From the NCBI GenBank assembly GCA_947034885.2, contig OX344758.2, forward strand, positions 2,172,501 to 2,236,500: a DNA stretch of 64,000 nucleotides, read 5' to 3'. Shown piece by piece: positions 1-11,218 of the stretch. The notes below the pieces were generated by a model, which saw only the letters and a program-made list of their open reading frames with translations, made no database searches and had not been told where the DNA came from. The stretch comes from Thuidium tamariscinum. Lineage: Eukaryota > Streptophyta > Bryopsida > Hypnales > Thuidiaceae. The stretch's first letter is position 1. Every line of letters starts with the position of its first letter. The position numbers and the translations under genes were made by a program.

Positions 1-870
1 TCATTGTCACCATGCATAGGGGGAATTATGGATGTATTTAAGAAATTGAGGGGGAAGGGGCAAAAGGGGTGAAGGTACATTAAAGTTTTATTATGAAAAA
101 ACAATAATTGTCTTAGTATTCTTCAAAGATTAAGTAGATAGCTTGGTTCTTTAGGGCTTTGTGATGTTTGTGCAAAGTTTGAAGTAGTTCATAGAAGGAT
201 GGATTGAAAAGAAAAACTTGCCAAAAAAAATCTTGTACGTAGATTCTTCTCATGTAATAATTTGTTTAGCCTAAAAAAATTCTATATCTACTAGTAGAAT
301 CTTGTTATGTGAAATAACATCCTTCACTACTTCCTTTGCTTGTCATGTAATTTCACATGGCTAGGCTCTACTTTCTCATTTTCTAATATTCAAAAAGTCC
401 TAAAAGATGGCAATTAATTTCATGTAGGGATTAACCTTCTATTATTGCTTTTTCCATTCCATATGCCCCCCAATTTGCCCTCTCCATCTATTTTTTCTCA
501 TAATTTAACACACATGAATCTTACATTCACTAATATTGACAACATCGAATTTCTAAGGGACTACGAGGCCCAAAGTGAGCCTCATAATTTTTTATCTCAA
601 AAAGATACAATCCCCATAAAGAAAATAACCACCAAAGTTCTCAAATTATTGAACCAATAGATACATTCTTTTACTATAATTAATAGTGAAATCATCCATC
701 AGACCTTCTAGACATGGTTTAATAATTCTAAACCAATGCACATGATGAAAAAAAATTCACCCATGATCGCTATTCATTTACTACCCAAACTTGCAACCTT
801 CTTCTAAATTATTACATCTTGATCATTTTTATAAATTCATCACATTCATTGGATGTCATCTCCATGGTTA
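1..870. other. AT-rich stretch without recognised feature
   Basis: Only a short open frame (445-660) without recognisable domains is present. I see no splice-flanked coding pattern, repeat array or transposon end here. Confidence 0.5.
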
Positions 871-1470
871 GGGTGAACTAGCCCCCTTACGTAACCACAC
901 TAAGTCATTTTAGGGGTGCAAGTGAGAATTTTAAAAAACTACTTGGGGATTGATTAATTTATTTTGTACACCTCTCCTATCTAATTTGGGGTCTATAATT
1001 GATTGCAAATAAGGGAGAAACACCTAATACTGCACTTGTATCTTGCAGTGGACCCTAAATCCATCCCAAACCATCCTTGGGCTGCAATGAATGTGTTCTC
1101 CAAATGTTTGATTATAATTTGCTAACACAATTAAAGGACATATACCAAAATTTGATTGGCTCACTGCTAATTTTAGCAATATTCACATTTGGAAGCATCT
1201 ATTGAACAGTTTTAGTGGTATAGGGAACCAACACTTTGAAAAATTATAGAAATTACATACAACATCAGAAAAAATACTTATCAATTTCACTCGCTAATAC
1301 TAGAAAAATATTATTTTTAGAAAAATTGCTTCCAACTATATTGAATTCCTTATTTGGACAGTTTTGTGTGTTCCCACCGTATGAACTCAGAATTTGCAAA
1401 TTTTATCATGCGCAGAAAATAAAAATTTCAGCGTTTTTTCAAGTGGCCAAGCGATGGGGTCAGTTCACCC
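871..1470. mobile_element. GAACTGRCCCC-ended element, copy with internal insertion
   Basis: The left end reads GGGTGAACTAGCCCCC and the right end GGGGTCAGTTCACCC, forming terminal inverted repeats shared with the copies at 2127-2336 and 2337-2565. The outer parts (871-1010 and about 1381-1470) align with the 229-bp copy at 2337-2565. The stretch from about 1011 to 1380 has no counterpart there, so it is a later insertion or a segment lost from the shorter copies. No coding potential is seen, so this is a non-autonomous element. The superfamily is not settled because a clean target duplication is not visible. Confidence 0.65.
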
Positions 1471-2126
1471 TTGCCATCCATCTCCATTGTCTCCAAAAAA
1501 GCACAGATAAAATTCTTTTGATTTTTGGTGAGCATGCAACAAAAAGGCCCAAGAAAGATACAAATGACAAACCAATGCCAGGAACTCACACTAGTAGAAA
1601 ATCTGTCCGGTTCTGTTGTTTTGGTTGTGTTGATGATCAAAATTGGGCAGGTCAGTGGTCCCCCAAACAAAGCATGGATCAAATTTAAATCGGAGATGAA
1701 TTCGGAACTCACGGTCACGGTCACAGTCACATAAGCTTGTGCGAGTGTGAAGGCTAACGGTCTGTAGCGTTTTTTGGGGTAATGGGGATTGCAGACCCTC
1801 CGAGAAGCTGGAGAGTTGGGCAGGATGTGGACTGCCGTGGCGGGTAGTAAGGGTGTGGCGGCGGGCGTGCAGGATTGTTGTATGATAGCATATCGTGTGG
1901 GTTGTTGTTGTTTAGGGTGTACAATAACATCAATATTTTGTCCATTCAAATGTCGGATTCGTGCAAATATTGTGGAAGCCAGGGTGCAGGATTGTTGTAT
2001 GGTAGCGGTGGTGTTAGGGTGTACGATAAACATATATTGTGGATTCAATTGTCTGATTTGCGCAAATATTGTGGAAGTCCCGGTTGATTGCGCTCGGTGT
2101 GGGTTGGGAGTACCTTTGCGCAGTCT
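1471..2126 (+). repeat. GC-richer spacer with two imprecise 117-bp direct repeats
   Basis: Units start at about 1867 and 1984, each with GTGCAGGATTGTTGTATG, then a TTAGGGTGTAC segment, and ending in GCAAATATTGTGGAAG. The open frames across it (for example 1428-2162 minus, 244 residues) look like by-products of the repeat and of low stop density in GC-rich DNA; none matches a family I recognise. A short GGTCAC hexamer run lies at about 1708-1731. Confidence 0.5.
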
Positions 2127-2336
2127 GTGAACTGACCCCCTCACTTGGTCACACCAAGTCATTCCAGGGGTGCAAATAAATGTCCCCTTATTTTGTGCTT
2201 CATTAACTTACCTACTCCACCTCTCCTGTCTAATTTGAGGTCTTGAAATTGCTAATATGAAATCAGAATTCACAAATTTTATCATGAGTGGAAAATAAAT
2301 TTTTTTAGTGTTTTCCCATGTGGCTAAGGGAGGGTT
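2127..2336. mobile_element. GAACTGRCCCC-ended element, right end worn
   Basis: The left end GTGAACTGACCCCCTCAC matches the ends of the neighbouring copies. The interior (GGGGTGCAA, a CCTTATTTTGTG segment, then a TTTAGTGTTTTCCC segment) is collinear with 2337-2565. The right inverted repeat is reduced to an AAGGGAGGG remnant where it abuts the next copy, giving a head-to-tail pair. Confidence 0.6.
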
Positions 2337-2565
2337 GGGGTGAACTGGCCCCCTCGCTCAGCCACTCCAAGTAATTCTCGGGGTGCAAGTAAAACAAAAA
2401 GTCCCTTATTTTGTGTTGATTTAATTTACCTTATACACTCCTCCTACCTAATTTGGGGCCTCTGATTGCAAATATGAATTCGGAATTTGCAAAAAAGAAC
2501 TATTTGCAAAAATTAAAAAATTTAGTGTTTTCCCAAGCGGCCGAGTGAGGGGGTCAGTTCGCCCC
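2337..2565. mobile_element. GAACTGRCCCC-ended element, compact copy
   Basis: This is a 229-bp element with inverted ends: left GGGGTGAACTGGCCCCCTCG, right reverse complement GGGGCGAACTGACCCCCTCA. It is the shortest intact-looking copy and acts as the empty-site reference for the interrupted copy at 871-1470. It has no open frame of interest. Confidence 0.7.
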
Positions 2566-2791
2566 GGCCCGGCCATGAGAGAGTCCTGGACTGGAGGGAG
2601 CAAGTAGGAGTGGCAGTGAGTTCCTGGCAACCAGCTAGTAAAGCGGGATTTTGGCTTTGGTTTCCCAGGGTCCGGATGCATGGCACTGAAAGCCAAAAAT
2701 CTGCAGACCTGGCATGCTATGTTGTGAGATTTGCTTAGTTGTCCAGTAAGTTTTGGGAGGGAGGGATGTGCTAGACATGGGACCATCTTAA

Positions 2792-3274
2792 CCCCTGAGC
2801 GTCCAAGTGCCTCAAATATGGCCTCTCAAATTGGAAAGGTTGCCCTCTGCAGACTCCTCTAATCTTTTCAATAGTACGGTCAAATCATTTGACCATTTTG
2901 TTGCTGTTCTAAGGTTGTCTCCCCCTACCAATCAGCACGATTAGGTTTTGTGAATCTTGTTATTAATGATAGGTTGATTGGAATGAGTGCAAGAGGGCGT
3001 TGATTTCAGTGAATATGAGCTAGGCGCTTAGGGTTAAGGTAATTTGCTCTTTAACCTTTAAACAATGTGGGGAGTCACCTAGGAAACCATCTTTTCTAAA
3101 ATCATGGGAATCATTGGTATTAAAAAATTTCAAAAGTGGACATTTGAAGTCAGAATTGTAGAGGATCTTCCTTTTCCACCCCTAATTCCAAGGATGAATG
3201 CTTGCAAGTTTGTCGTGTACCGCAAAAGCTCTCTTGTTCATCGACCATAAAATGGCTCCACCGTTGTTTAGGGG
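2792..3274. mobile_element. TTAA-flanked CCCCT-ended element, 483 bp
   Basis: TTAA occurs on both sides (2788-2791 and 3275-3278). The left end begins CCCCTGAGCGTCC and the right end closes with GTTGTTTAGGGG. Its last ~110 bp, containing CCCCTAATTCCAAGGATGAA, recurs at 55112-55222, again ending in a G run followed by TTAA. I place it with the TTAA-target elements elsewhere in the window, although its interior differs from the 0.9-kb members. Confidence 0.5.
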
Positions 3275-3278
3275 TTAA

Positions 3279-4426
3279 ACAACCTTTTTTCTCTTAACTC
3301 CAGAGTTGAAGAGCGAAAACAAACAACATAATGGTGAGACCAAAGCCCTAACAAAAACTAACAACTTAAAACCCACAAAACCACCACAAAATTATATGAA
3401 AGATGCATGAGTGGGCCTTTCAAGCATCCATGTGAAGACTTTGCCAAGATGGGACCCAAAAAACAAGGAAACTTTTAGAAGTTCATTGCATTTCACAAGA
3501 AAATTGAACTCCTTGAAACAATATTCAAATCATTTTTGTGGGAAGGAAAATAGAATTGGCGTCTAATCCAAGTTGTTTCATATTTTTGGAACCTTTGCAA
3601 AATTAGATATGAATTTTTAAAGTTGAAATGCACACTATGAATACACTAAAGAAAGCAAAATATATATTTTTAGGTTAGTGGTTGCTCATAGAATTAGGTT
3701 GCTTTTAGAGGACCCTACTATACCTGGTGTCATTTCTATTTCCCTAAAAAGATGCAAAACACAAGTCAATTAGGCTTATAAGTAGATATAATACAATACA
3801 AGTAGATATCTTACAACTATTGAAGGTGATTTTAACATAAATTTCTATAACATAGGAATCTATAACATAATTGCAATATAATTAAAAGAAGTTCCTATAA
3901 TATAAACACTTATATGATAGGTACATATTCTTGTAGGCCCAAAGGCCGACATTCTTAGGCTTATAAAATAGCAACCCTCGTGTCTTTTGCAACAATGTCT
4001 TGTCTAAAAATTTGGAACCTATACATTTATATAAGACTTCAATTGAATCAAAGGTTCTCCATTAAAACTTGAAATATTGTTGATAGTATTATTCCATCAA
4101 CAATGTTGCTGTAGTAGGACATCTCAATCTTTTTTGTGTAAGAATACTATATATAATATCTTTTTTATGTCCTTTTACAACTGATTTCTCATTTTTTCTT
4201 ACAACTTTGTAGTTACATATAACTCATATGTCTTCATTTCATCAAATTGGTCAGATGGAGAGGGTTGCTATTATGTGAGCCTATGAGTGTAAGCCTATGA
4301 GCCTAGAAGACTATACACCTATAGTATAAGTGTCTTTATTAAAAAAAACTTCTATTATTATAGGTTATTTATATTCTATATACCTATAATATTATAGGTG
4401 TTTTTATTATAGCACCTTCAATGATT

Positions 4427-4430
<4 letters not shown>
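3279..4430. other. AT-rich stretch without recognised feature
   Basis: No coding frame, inverted repeat or tandem array stands out. Short runs of CCTATAA/TTATAGG-type sequence near 3780-4420 hint at an old repeat but have no clear unit. Confidence 0.4.

Positions 4431-4498
<68 letters not shown>
4431..4498. repeat. (TA)n microsatellite
   Basis: An uninterrupted run of alternating T and A of about 68 bp. Long perfect TA runs are prone to slippage and assembly error, so the true length may differ. The open frame through it is an artefact of the repeat. Confidence 0.97.
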
Positions 4499-4499
<1 letters not shown>

Positions 4500-5640
4500 T
4501 TTAATACATACTCAAGGCTCACATTCTCACATTTTCATGCTCACATACTAACACCACTGTTCCAATGGAAAGGCTATCTTTTAGCCCTTCAACGTCTAGT
4601 GGTCATCCCATATATGGTCATATATATTACTATTAGAATATAAAGTATTTATTAAAATATAGCCAAGAATATAGTAAGACATATACCATTGGATTAAAAA
4701 TCCAACAATTAACATCTTTTTCTGAGGAGGTCATTTTAATATTTAACCCTCAGCACGTTCAAATATGGCAATGTACATCTAGAATGCATGGCTATTTTGC
4801 AACTTCCCAGGTAAGCAAAAGGTACAAAAATGATCCAAATTGGAAATTTCATGTGTCATCAGATTCAACTTACCATGAACACAAAGTTTTGTAACCACCT
4901 TGTATATCAAATACGCATAAAACATATTGTGGTGCAACCCAAATAAAATTCTAAGACCTTCAAGAGTTAAAAGATTCAAGCATCACTTTGAACAAATGAG
5001 AATTTACTTGGACAAAAACATCATCTTGGAGCACTATAGACATTAGAGCTTAAGCATAAATATCTTCTAAATTTTGTACTATTGATTGAAATTACTTGGG
5101 AAGACCTCTATTTCTTTAAATTAGTACAAACACGCAGTGGATTTCATTCTTGTATCTTTCTTTGTTCTTGCAATACGACAGCAAAACAAGGTACACAATA
5201 TCTTTTAAAATGGTGACACGAATCTCTAACCTCAGTCTATTATAGTAGCATATATCCCACTACATCATCAATCATATTCATTTATTGATAAAAATAGTAT
5301 AAATAACAATCCGATTGTCATTGTGTGAATAGTAAAGTTGCACACATGTAACCACCACATATATTCCAAACTTTCAATTCACCCACAACATTGCAACAAG
5401 ATTGTTTTACCCCATGCATTGCAATCCATTCCATACCATACCCTACTATACCATGTTTGTGGTTTCAAAGATCTCCATCAAATTTTGATTTATTTAAAAA
5501 AAAATCAAAAGCTGAATTTTTTTTTTATCAGACGTTTGACTTTTGTGTTTTGCACGAAACTGCACACCCCCACTACCACCTGCACTCCCAGAAAGCCCCA
5601 TTGGCAATTGGGGGCAAACTCATCAGGGGCCTTTGCATTG
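4499..5640. other. stretch without recognised feature
   Basis: Short unremarkable open frames only. GC content rises from about 5560 onward, but without recognisable exons. Confidence 0.4.
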
Positions 5641-5675
5641 TAGAAGCTGCAAAAAGACACTATTTCCAGAGGCGG

Positions 5676-5718
5676 AGTGTGTCTTGGGGAGGGGGACGTG
5701 TGTCTTGGGGAGGGGGGA
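5676..5718 (+). repeat. duplicated G-run motif, possible G-quadruplex
   Basis: The motif GTGTCTTGGGGAGGGGG occurs twice in tandem with a period of about 22 bp. The four G-runs (GGGG, GGGGG, GGGG, GGGGGG), with loops of one base, about eleven bases and one base, fit the usual G-quadruplex pattern on the plus strand. A structural or regulatory role is inference only. Confidence 0.55.
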
Positions 5719-7298
5719 AATAAGATAGGCCGCCCCAGGCAGGGCAGGGCAGGCCCAAGAGATCTTTTATTTTGTTTGATTCAGCAGCCAGAGCTGAAGC
5801 CAGCCCTTGGGCATTGGTCCCGGCATGGCTTCAGAGGTTTTTAATGCGCTTGCACTAGCTAACCGAAATAGAATACAGGATTATCGGTGGTAGAGGGTAG
5901 CCATGTTGGGGTACTTGGAGCCTGTGTCATCTGATGCACACAGAAAGACAGACGAGTGACGAGTGATGGAGTGGAACCGACCCCGGCTTAAGCTTAACTT
6001 AACTTAACACATGTTAATTCAGCTGAATAACCCAATTCAAACCCTGCCTTCTTTTGAATTTTAAAATTTTAATTTTTAATCATTTTTAATTTTTAAAGCA
6101 GTAAGGATTTCTACTTGTACGATTTCTGCCAGTCAATCCATCAGTAAGGTACTGGCATGGAGGACAGACACAGGTTCAAGCACGCCCTGACAAAAATACT
6201 TGGACTGATGTTGCCTCCCTGCCACATCCAAAGGGAATTCAAATGGAACGTGCCCCATGAGAGGGGGAGGGAGCGAAGGAGGGATTCAAACGGGGCGCTT
6301 GAAGGAAACATCATGCATGTGGTATGATCACAACGCGAGCAGGTGATTCAAAGGTTTGATGATCATTGGCGATATAAATCTAGCTGTAAGAACTTTTACT
6401 CCCTCCATTGCACTTTATGAAAACTCTGAATTGGATGTTTGTAGTGTGCATATATGGAAACAGCTTCATTCATTGATTTTGATAGTTGAACAAGGAATGT
6501 GGGATTCAAAGCTATTCCACATTGCTTCCTCAACGATCAATATGGTAGTCACATCTTCTACACTATCTATGCAAACAAAAGTTCTTTAAGGAATGAGAAA
6601 AGAAAACACAAGAAGAGCCGATGGAGAGCTTGAGTTCTTGAAGAAGGTGTGATGTGCACCCCTTTCTTATGAAGAGAAAACTAGAATGGAGAATGTGTAG
6701 CACAACATTGAAAGTCATGCAAAGCAAGGACAATCTCAATAAGAGGAAGCAAGGAGGTGAAAAGCAAGTGGACTAGAATATACTTGTTAAATTGAGATTG
6801 CTTCTTCATGCCCATTATTTACCTTTAGAGGAGAATAATGAATGGGATGAAGCAATGATAAGACAAGTATATTCATTTGCCGAGGGCCATCTAAAAGCCA
6901 ATCCAATTAAAATTTTCCTTGTCTTGTCATGTGATAAACCCCTTCAGGCCTTCACTATGAGTCCACCCCTCCACAATGCACCTCTCCAAGAGATTCAATT
7001 TGTGGCAACATATAAGTGCGTAGCCATGGGCCGCTATATAGTCCAGCCTCTATGGCTATGATGGATCCTTCCCAAAGTTTGTGTCCATTGAGTAGAATTG
7101 AATTTTGTTATACAATTATACAATAGAGTTAATTGTAAAGTGGTAGGAATGCATGAGCAAGAGTTGGAGTTTAGGAAAAAGACATGATGAAAATCTGTAG
7201 AGCACCCAAACTAAGGTTTGATGGAATTTGGTGCCATATTTGTTTTCAACTATTCCTAGTTATTCCTTCTTCCAACACCCTTGCTTCAAATTGAGGTT
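5719..7298. other. stretch without recognised gene
   Basis: The longest frame with an ordinary residue mix is 6792-7061 on the plus strand (about 89 residues). I see no domain, no splice context and no relative elsewhere in the window, so it is not called a gene. Confidence 0.4.
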
Positions 7299-8495
7299 TA
7301 AGGTGGATACACCCAGAAGCGTCACTTATTCACAATGTGCCTAGTAACCCTTATTACGCTATAATTCAGATTTTTACACAGCCTTGTTGGCGAGTGAAAG
7401 CATGTTCCAACGCACCAATGAACGGAGGACTTGGATAATGTATGCAAAAGTTATTAACGGTCGAAGTGTGTTTCTAAAAGCACCATCTACAATTTGGGTA
7501 CATGACTGATTTTGGTAATGTATGCACATTGTAGATGGCGCTTTAACCCCTAAAGTCCCAAAGTCCCCTCGGGGGACACTTGGGATTTTGGGCAGGCTCG
7601 TGTGACTTGAAATTTTGACTTGATTTTTTGAAACTTTTTTTGAAGATAGGGAATCACATAAGCTTTCTAAAAATATAATTTTTTTTCAATCAGTGCCCAG
7701 GAGCAGAAGTTTTGCCATCCGAAGTCAAAAAAGCAGTTCGGTGGGCAGAAAAAAACAACACAAAAAAATGATTTTTTTTTCAATTTCTTCTCTGAAAGAT
7801 TATGTTTTTATCTACATTTGAAGCTTTGATTCATCCTATTTGGACTAATAATGAAAAAGTTATGGATAGTCTTGTATTTCGGGCAATCTAATCATCTTCT
7901 TCAAAAAACAACTTATAGAATTCATTTTTGAATGCAATTTTTCAATTTTTTCAAATTTTTTTTTAACAAGGTTAAGTTTGTTTTCAAGAACAATCCCACC
8001 GTTAGGATTATGAATTTTTAATTCCATCTAAGGGCTATTAACAATTTAGTATTTTATTCAACTTTGGACCTACTTCTACTTAACAATTTTTTTATATGTA
8101 AAAATCAAGTTTTGACATTCTGAAATTTTTTTCCCCAAAGTCTCTCAACTCAAATTTTCAACATAAAAAATTTTAACCTTATGGTGTGTAGTGCAAAAAA
8201 AATCCACAAATGGCCGTCAAAGTCACTTGAAATTGCAGGCCGCAGTTCAAATTTTTTTTTTCCAACTTCAAATGCTTATATCTTCCAATCCGTACGGTCA
8301 AACTTCATGAAATTCTTACCACATGATCTAAGACAAGTGAAGTACGAGATCCTACGGTTAGATATTAAGAAAAAAGTTTTTTTGGTTTCTTGAGTGATTG
8401 CAGCGGAAATGGCAATTTTCAGTGGTTTCAGAGCCAGAAAATGCCTTGGTAATTTAGGGGTTAAGGTCAGGTGCCATTTTGGGTGTACCTACCTA
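7299..8495. mobile_element. 280-bp TAAGGTGG-ended element, interrupted
   Basis: The ends are TAAGGTGGATACACC on the left and GGGTGTACCTACCTA on the right. The sequence is the inverted counterpart of the intact copy at 60329-60606 and related to 14075-14355. The element is split at a TTAA (7543-7546) by the 914-bp insertion described next. Removing the insertion and one TTAA leaves about 279 bp, matching the 278-281 bp of the other two copies. No protein is encoded. Confidence 0.85.
7547..8460. mobile_element. TTAA-target element nested in the 280-bp element
   Basis: This 914-bp element is flanked on both sides by TTAA (7543-7546 and 8461-8464). The left end CCCCTAAAGTCCC and right end AATTTAGGGG form short inverted repeats, and a subterminal hairpin GTCCCCTCGGGGGAC follows the left end. 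The intact host copy at 60329-60606 carries a single TTAA at the equivalent point, which directly shows the empty site. TTAA duplication with CCC-type ends is typical of piggyBac and also of Kolobok; no transposase is present to decide. Confidence 0.85.
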
Positions 8496-9000
8496 TTGCT
8501 TTTCTGGGTGTCTCTTGGGAAGGTAGATTAGTCTGTCCGGTCTGTCCCCTGCGAGACCACTAGTGGCTGGTTGGGTTTGTTTTCTTCTCCTTGCAATGAA
8601 ATTCTGCCTTATTTGTGTCAAAAAAACTAAACACAAAACTGAGGTTTACTTTACGATTAACTCTTAACGAAAGTAGACGCAAAGTTGCAAAATTGTTGTA
8701 AGACCTTGGAATCCTAAACGCACTGCCCAATGTCTCTCCCGATCCCGGACTGGTGGTTTCCGAGAAACTTGGTAACCTACCACGTCAACCCCACATCCCC
8801 CTCCACCCCTCCGACACCCTGACTCCGTCGAGCTTGGCATTGCCAGTCACTCAGTTCAGACCCTTCCGTTCTCGTCCTCCTCGAGCAGTGGTATGGAAAA
8901 GCCCCCACTAATCCTATGTTGAAGTGCAAACCAATTGTCCGCCCTCCGATCCACCCGTCACGGCTGCTGCTGCAAGTGACCTACATCAGTAACATATGAC
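8496..9000. other. GC-richer stretch, no gene recognised
   Basis: The sequence around 8700-8960 is richer in C and G, with CCCCCTCCACCCC and CTCGTCCTCCTCGAG, than its surroundings. No long frame or splice signals support an exon. Confidence 0.35.
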
Positions 9001-9857
9001 TCCATCAGTGATCCCAAAGCTGGCTAAATTTCACTCATTTTCATTACATTCAGTAGCAGCCTCTCACACTGCCTCCCAGCGGATGAAATGGTGTGAAATA
9101 TCTCACACCATTCCATTGAGCACCAATGGTATTCCACACCATTCAATAACTAAAGTTGCAACTCCAAGAAATGTCAGATGAAATTAGGTGATGAGGACTT
9201 CACCTAGAGGAAGGCAGTCCTTCCATGGGCTACTGAATGTTATGTTCTACTTAATTTTTTCATGCCCTCTGTATAAATTTTTAAAAATCTTCCAAAAATG
9301 AACATTTGGCTAAAACCCCTGAATCTGTTCTGAGATCACTGGACTCCATTGTAAGTTGTCTTCCAGGGACAGACTGAGTGTTTCGGTGTTTTATAATTTT
9401 TATAATTTTATAATTGTTTTCCTGTCTTCTGCTGATTCTCTGAATATATGTGTTTCAGGGTTGACGGACGCCTGCAGTGTGGTTCAGTTCAGAGTTTCAG
9501 GTAGGAAAGCGCTCTTTTCCAAGTGGAGACCAACTGAAGTTACGTCTGGAATCCCGATGTGAAGACGCCAGGGCACAACAGCCCTCCTAGTGCATGTGAA
9601 TGCTCCCAAATCTACACAAGGGGGACATTCTTAGGCGCCTGCGGAGACTGGGTGCCTGTCCAACACCGTCATAGTACCCCGTTCTCCAGGGGTTCAAATC
9701 ATAGTACTGAGTTAATCTATTACCTTACCTTACTTGGGGGAAACTTGCAATGGAAATCATGTGGATTGTGGAGCCTGCCAAGGACATGGGCAGAGAGAGA
9801 CACCGAGTAAGATAATGGAGCTTTTATTATGGAACAATTTAAGGTCGTTCAGAAAGA

Positions 9858-10236
9858 AAAGGTAATAAGCTCCTGGTAGTTTTCATAACTAAGGTAGAGG
9901 TACCCATTCCTGACAAAGTCCAACGAAGTCCCTGAGTTTAGCACAGGTAAACGGTGAAATTTTAAATTTTTTGCATAAATTTTTTTTTTTCAAATTTTGA
10001 GTTCATATTTGGCATCAGAGACCCTGAATTAGTCATTGTGGACCTATACACAACCAAAAAACCCAACAAAAACATAAACCCCAAACCTCAATCAACCCCT
10101 AATAAAATGAGTTTTACCCTACTAGAGCCACATTCTACCCCTATGTCACGCCTTCTTGGGACTGATTTAACGTCTTGCAAAGGTAATAGGCTCCTAGTAG
10201 TTTTAATAACTAAGGTAGAGGTACCCATTCTTGACC
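9858..10236. repeat. 58-bp direct repeat pair
   Basis: The stretch 9858-9914 recurs at 10179-10236, both containing GGTAATA.GCTCCT.GTAGTT followed by ACTAAGGTAGAGGTACCCAT. The second copy leads directly into a relative of the 405-bp TAAGGTAGAA element, so the shared part may be that element's edge duplicated. Confidence 0.7.
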
Positions 10237-10740
10237 ACAGACCTAGACTCAACTTGTAGGGCGTAGCTACTTCCAACCAAGGCTAGAACATATTTTCATC
10301 CAAAGCTTGGAATGTGTTTTTTCCTTTAATTCAAGGTTGGGCCCAATAAGATCATAACACATGTCTCAAAGTAGTGAGCAAGAAAGTAGGAAGTAGTGAG
10401 TGGGAAAGTATTTTAGTCTATCATTGGAATTGGAAAAGTCTAGCTATTAGTCCAGACAACTTTTTGGCTTTTGAAAATCAAAATAATTTCAATTTTGAGG
10501 ATAAAATTCTAGAAAATTTGCAATCCCCATATTTCCTATCTTCCTACTTAACAAAAATTTCTTCCTTTTTCCAATGTAGCCCAATAAGATCATGACACAT
10601 GTCCCAAAGTAGTGAGTAAAAAAGTAGGATGTAACAAGTGGGAAAGTACTTTGTCTACAGTCAACGTTGGAAGATATTGGCTACTAGTTCGGACAACTTT
10701 TTGGCTCCCAAAAATCATAGTAATTTCAACCTTCCTTGTT
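10211..10740. mobile_element. TAAGGTAGAA-ended element, partial tandem copies
   Basis: From AAGGTAGAGGTACCC onward the sequence follows the 405-bp elements at 12361-12765 and 55232-55636, including CCAACCAAGGCTAGAA, then ACACATGTC.CAAAGTAGTG and a TTGGCTTTTGAAAATCA-like segment. A second partial copy of the inner part begins near 10572. Both lack the right terminus and are degenerate fragments. Confidence 0.6.
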
Positions 10741-11076
10741 GCATCGTACACCAATGAACTAGCACATCAAAACATTCCTCCACTCAAATGGAAATTGTCC
10801 ATGTGTATCAAGAAGAAAGAAAAAAAAGCATTCCTCCATTGTTTTATGAGTGTTTGCGAAAGATGAATCAACATTTTCTTTCGAAACAAAAGTTCCAAAA
10901 CACAGCACGAGGCAGTGATTCCAAAACTGACTGAATTTCTCTCCATTGCTATTAAATTTCTTCATGCCCGTAGTGTAAATTCAAAAAAAATCTTCCAAAA
11001 ATAACATTTGGCTAGAAAACCTGCACTGGTTCTGAGATCACTTTGGTGAGGGTTTTCCATCAGGAAGAGAGGCTGA

Positions 11077-11215
11077 GGGGTGTTTCACACTATGGCCATC
11101 CGAGTTGAGAGGCCGTCAATTCCACCAATTAGATTTGAGAAACCATGATTTTCACCAATCAGATTTGAGAAAACCATGGCCTCTTGACTTGGACGGCCAT
11201 AGTGTGAAATGCCCC
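11077..11215. mobile_element. 139-bp Tourist-like palindromic MITE
   Basis: A near-perfect foldback that begins GGGGTGTTTCACACTATGG and ends with its complement CATAGTGTGAAATGCCCC, flanked by the trinucleotide TGA on both sides (11074-11076, 11216-11218). The copy at 56279-56417 has exactly the same length. A 3-bp duplication and GGGG-type termini fit PIF/Harbinger-derived Tourist MITEs, whose usual target is TWA. No coding capacity. Confidence 0.85.
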
Positions 11216-11218
11216 TGA

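Larger units (their letters stand above)
9001..11045. repeat. dispersed direct repeat, two divergent copies
   Basis: Segments near 9001-9055 plus 9255-9345 correspond to 10908-11045. Both carry CAGTGAT..CCAAA.CTG, then a TTCATGCCC segment, AATCTTCCAAAAAT, ACATTTGGCTA and TTCTGAGATCACT in the same order. The first copy contains about 200 bp absent from the second. This is probably one old repeat family of unknown type; nothing coding is recognised. Confidence 0.6.

Noticed and set aside
1428..2162. 244-residue minus-strand frame
   Set aside because: It crosses a transposon end and two direct repeats, and no domain is seen. It is open because the stretch is GC-rich and repetitive.
4428..4643. 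71-residue frame with Ile/Tyr run
   Set aside because: It is the translation of the (TA)n microsatellite.
9661..9720. B-box-like GGGGTTCAAATC
   Set aside because: No A box at the right distance and no pairing arms; a tRNA or SINE is not supported.
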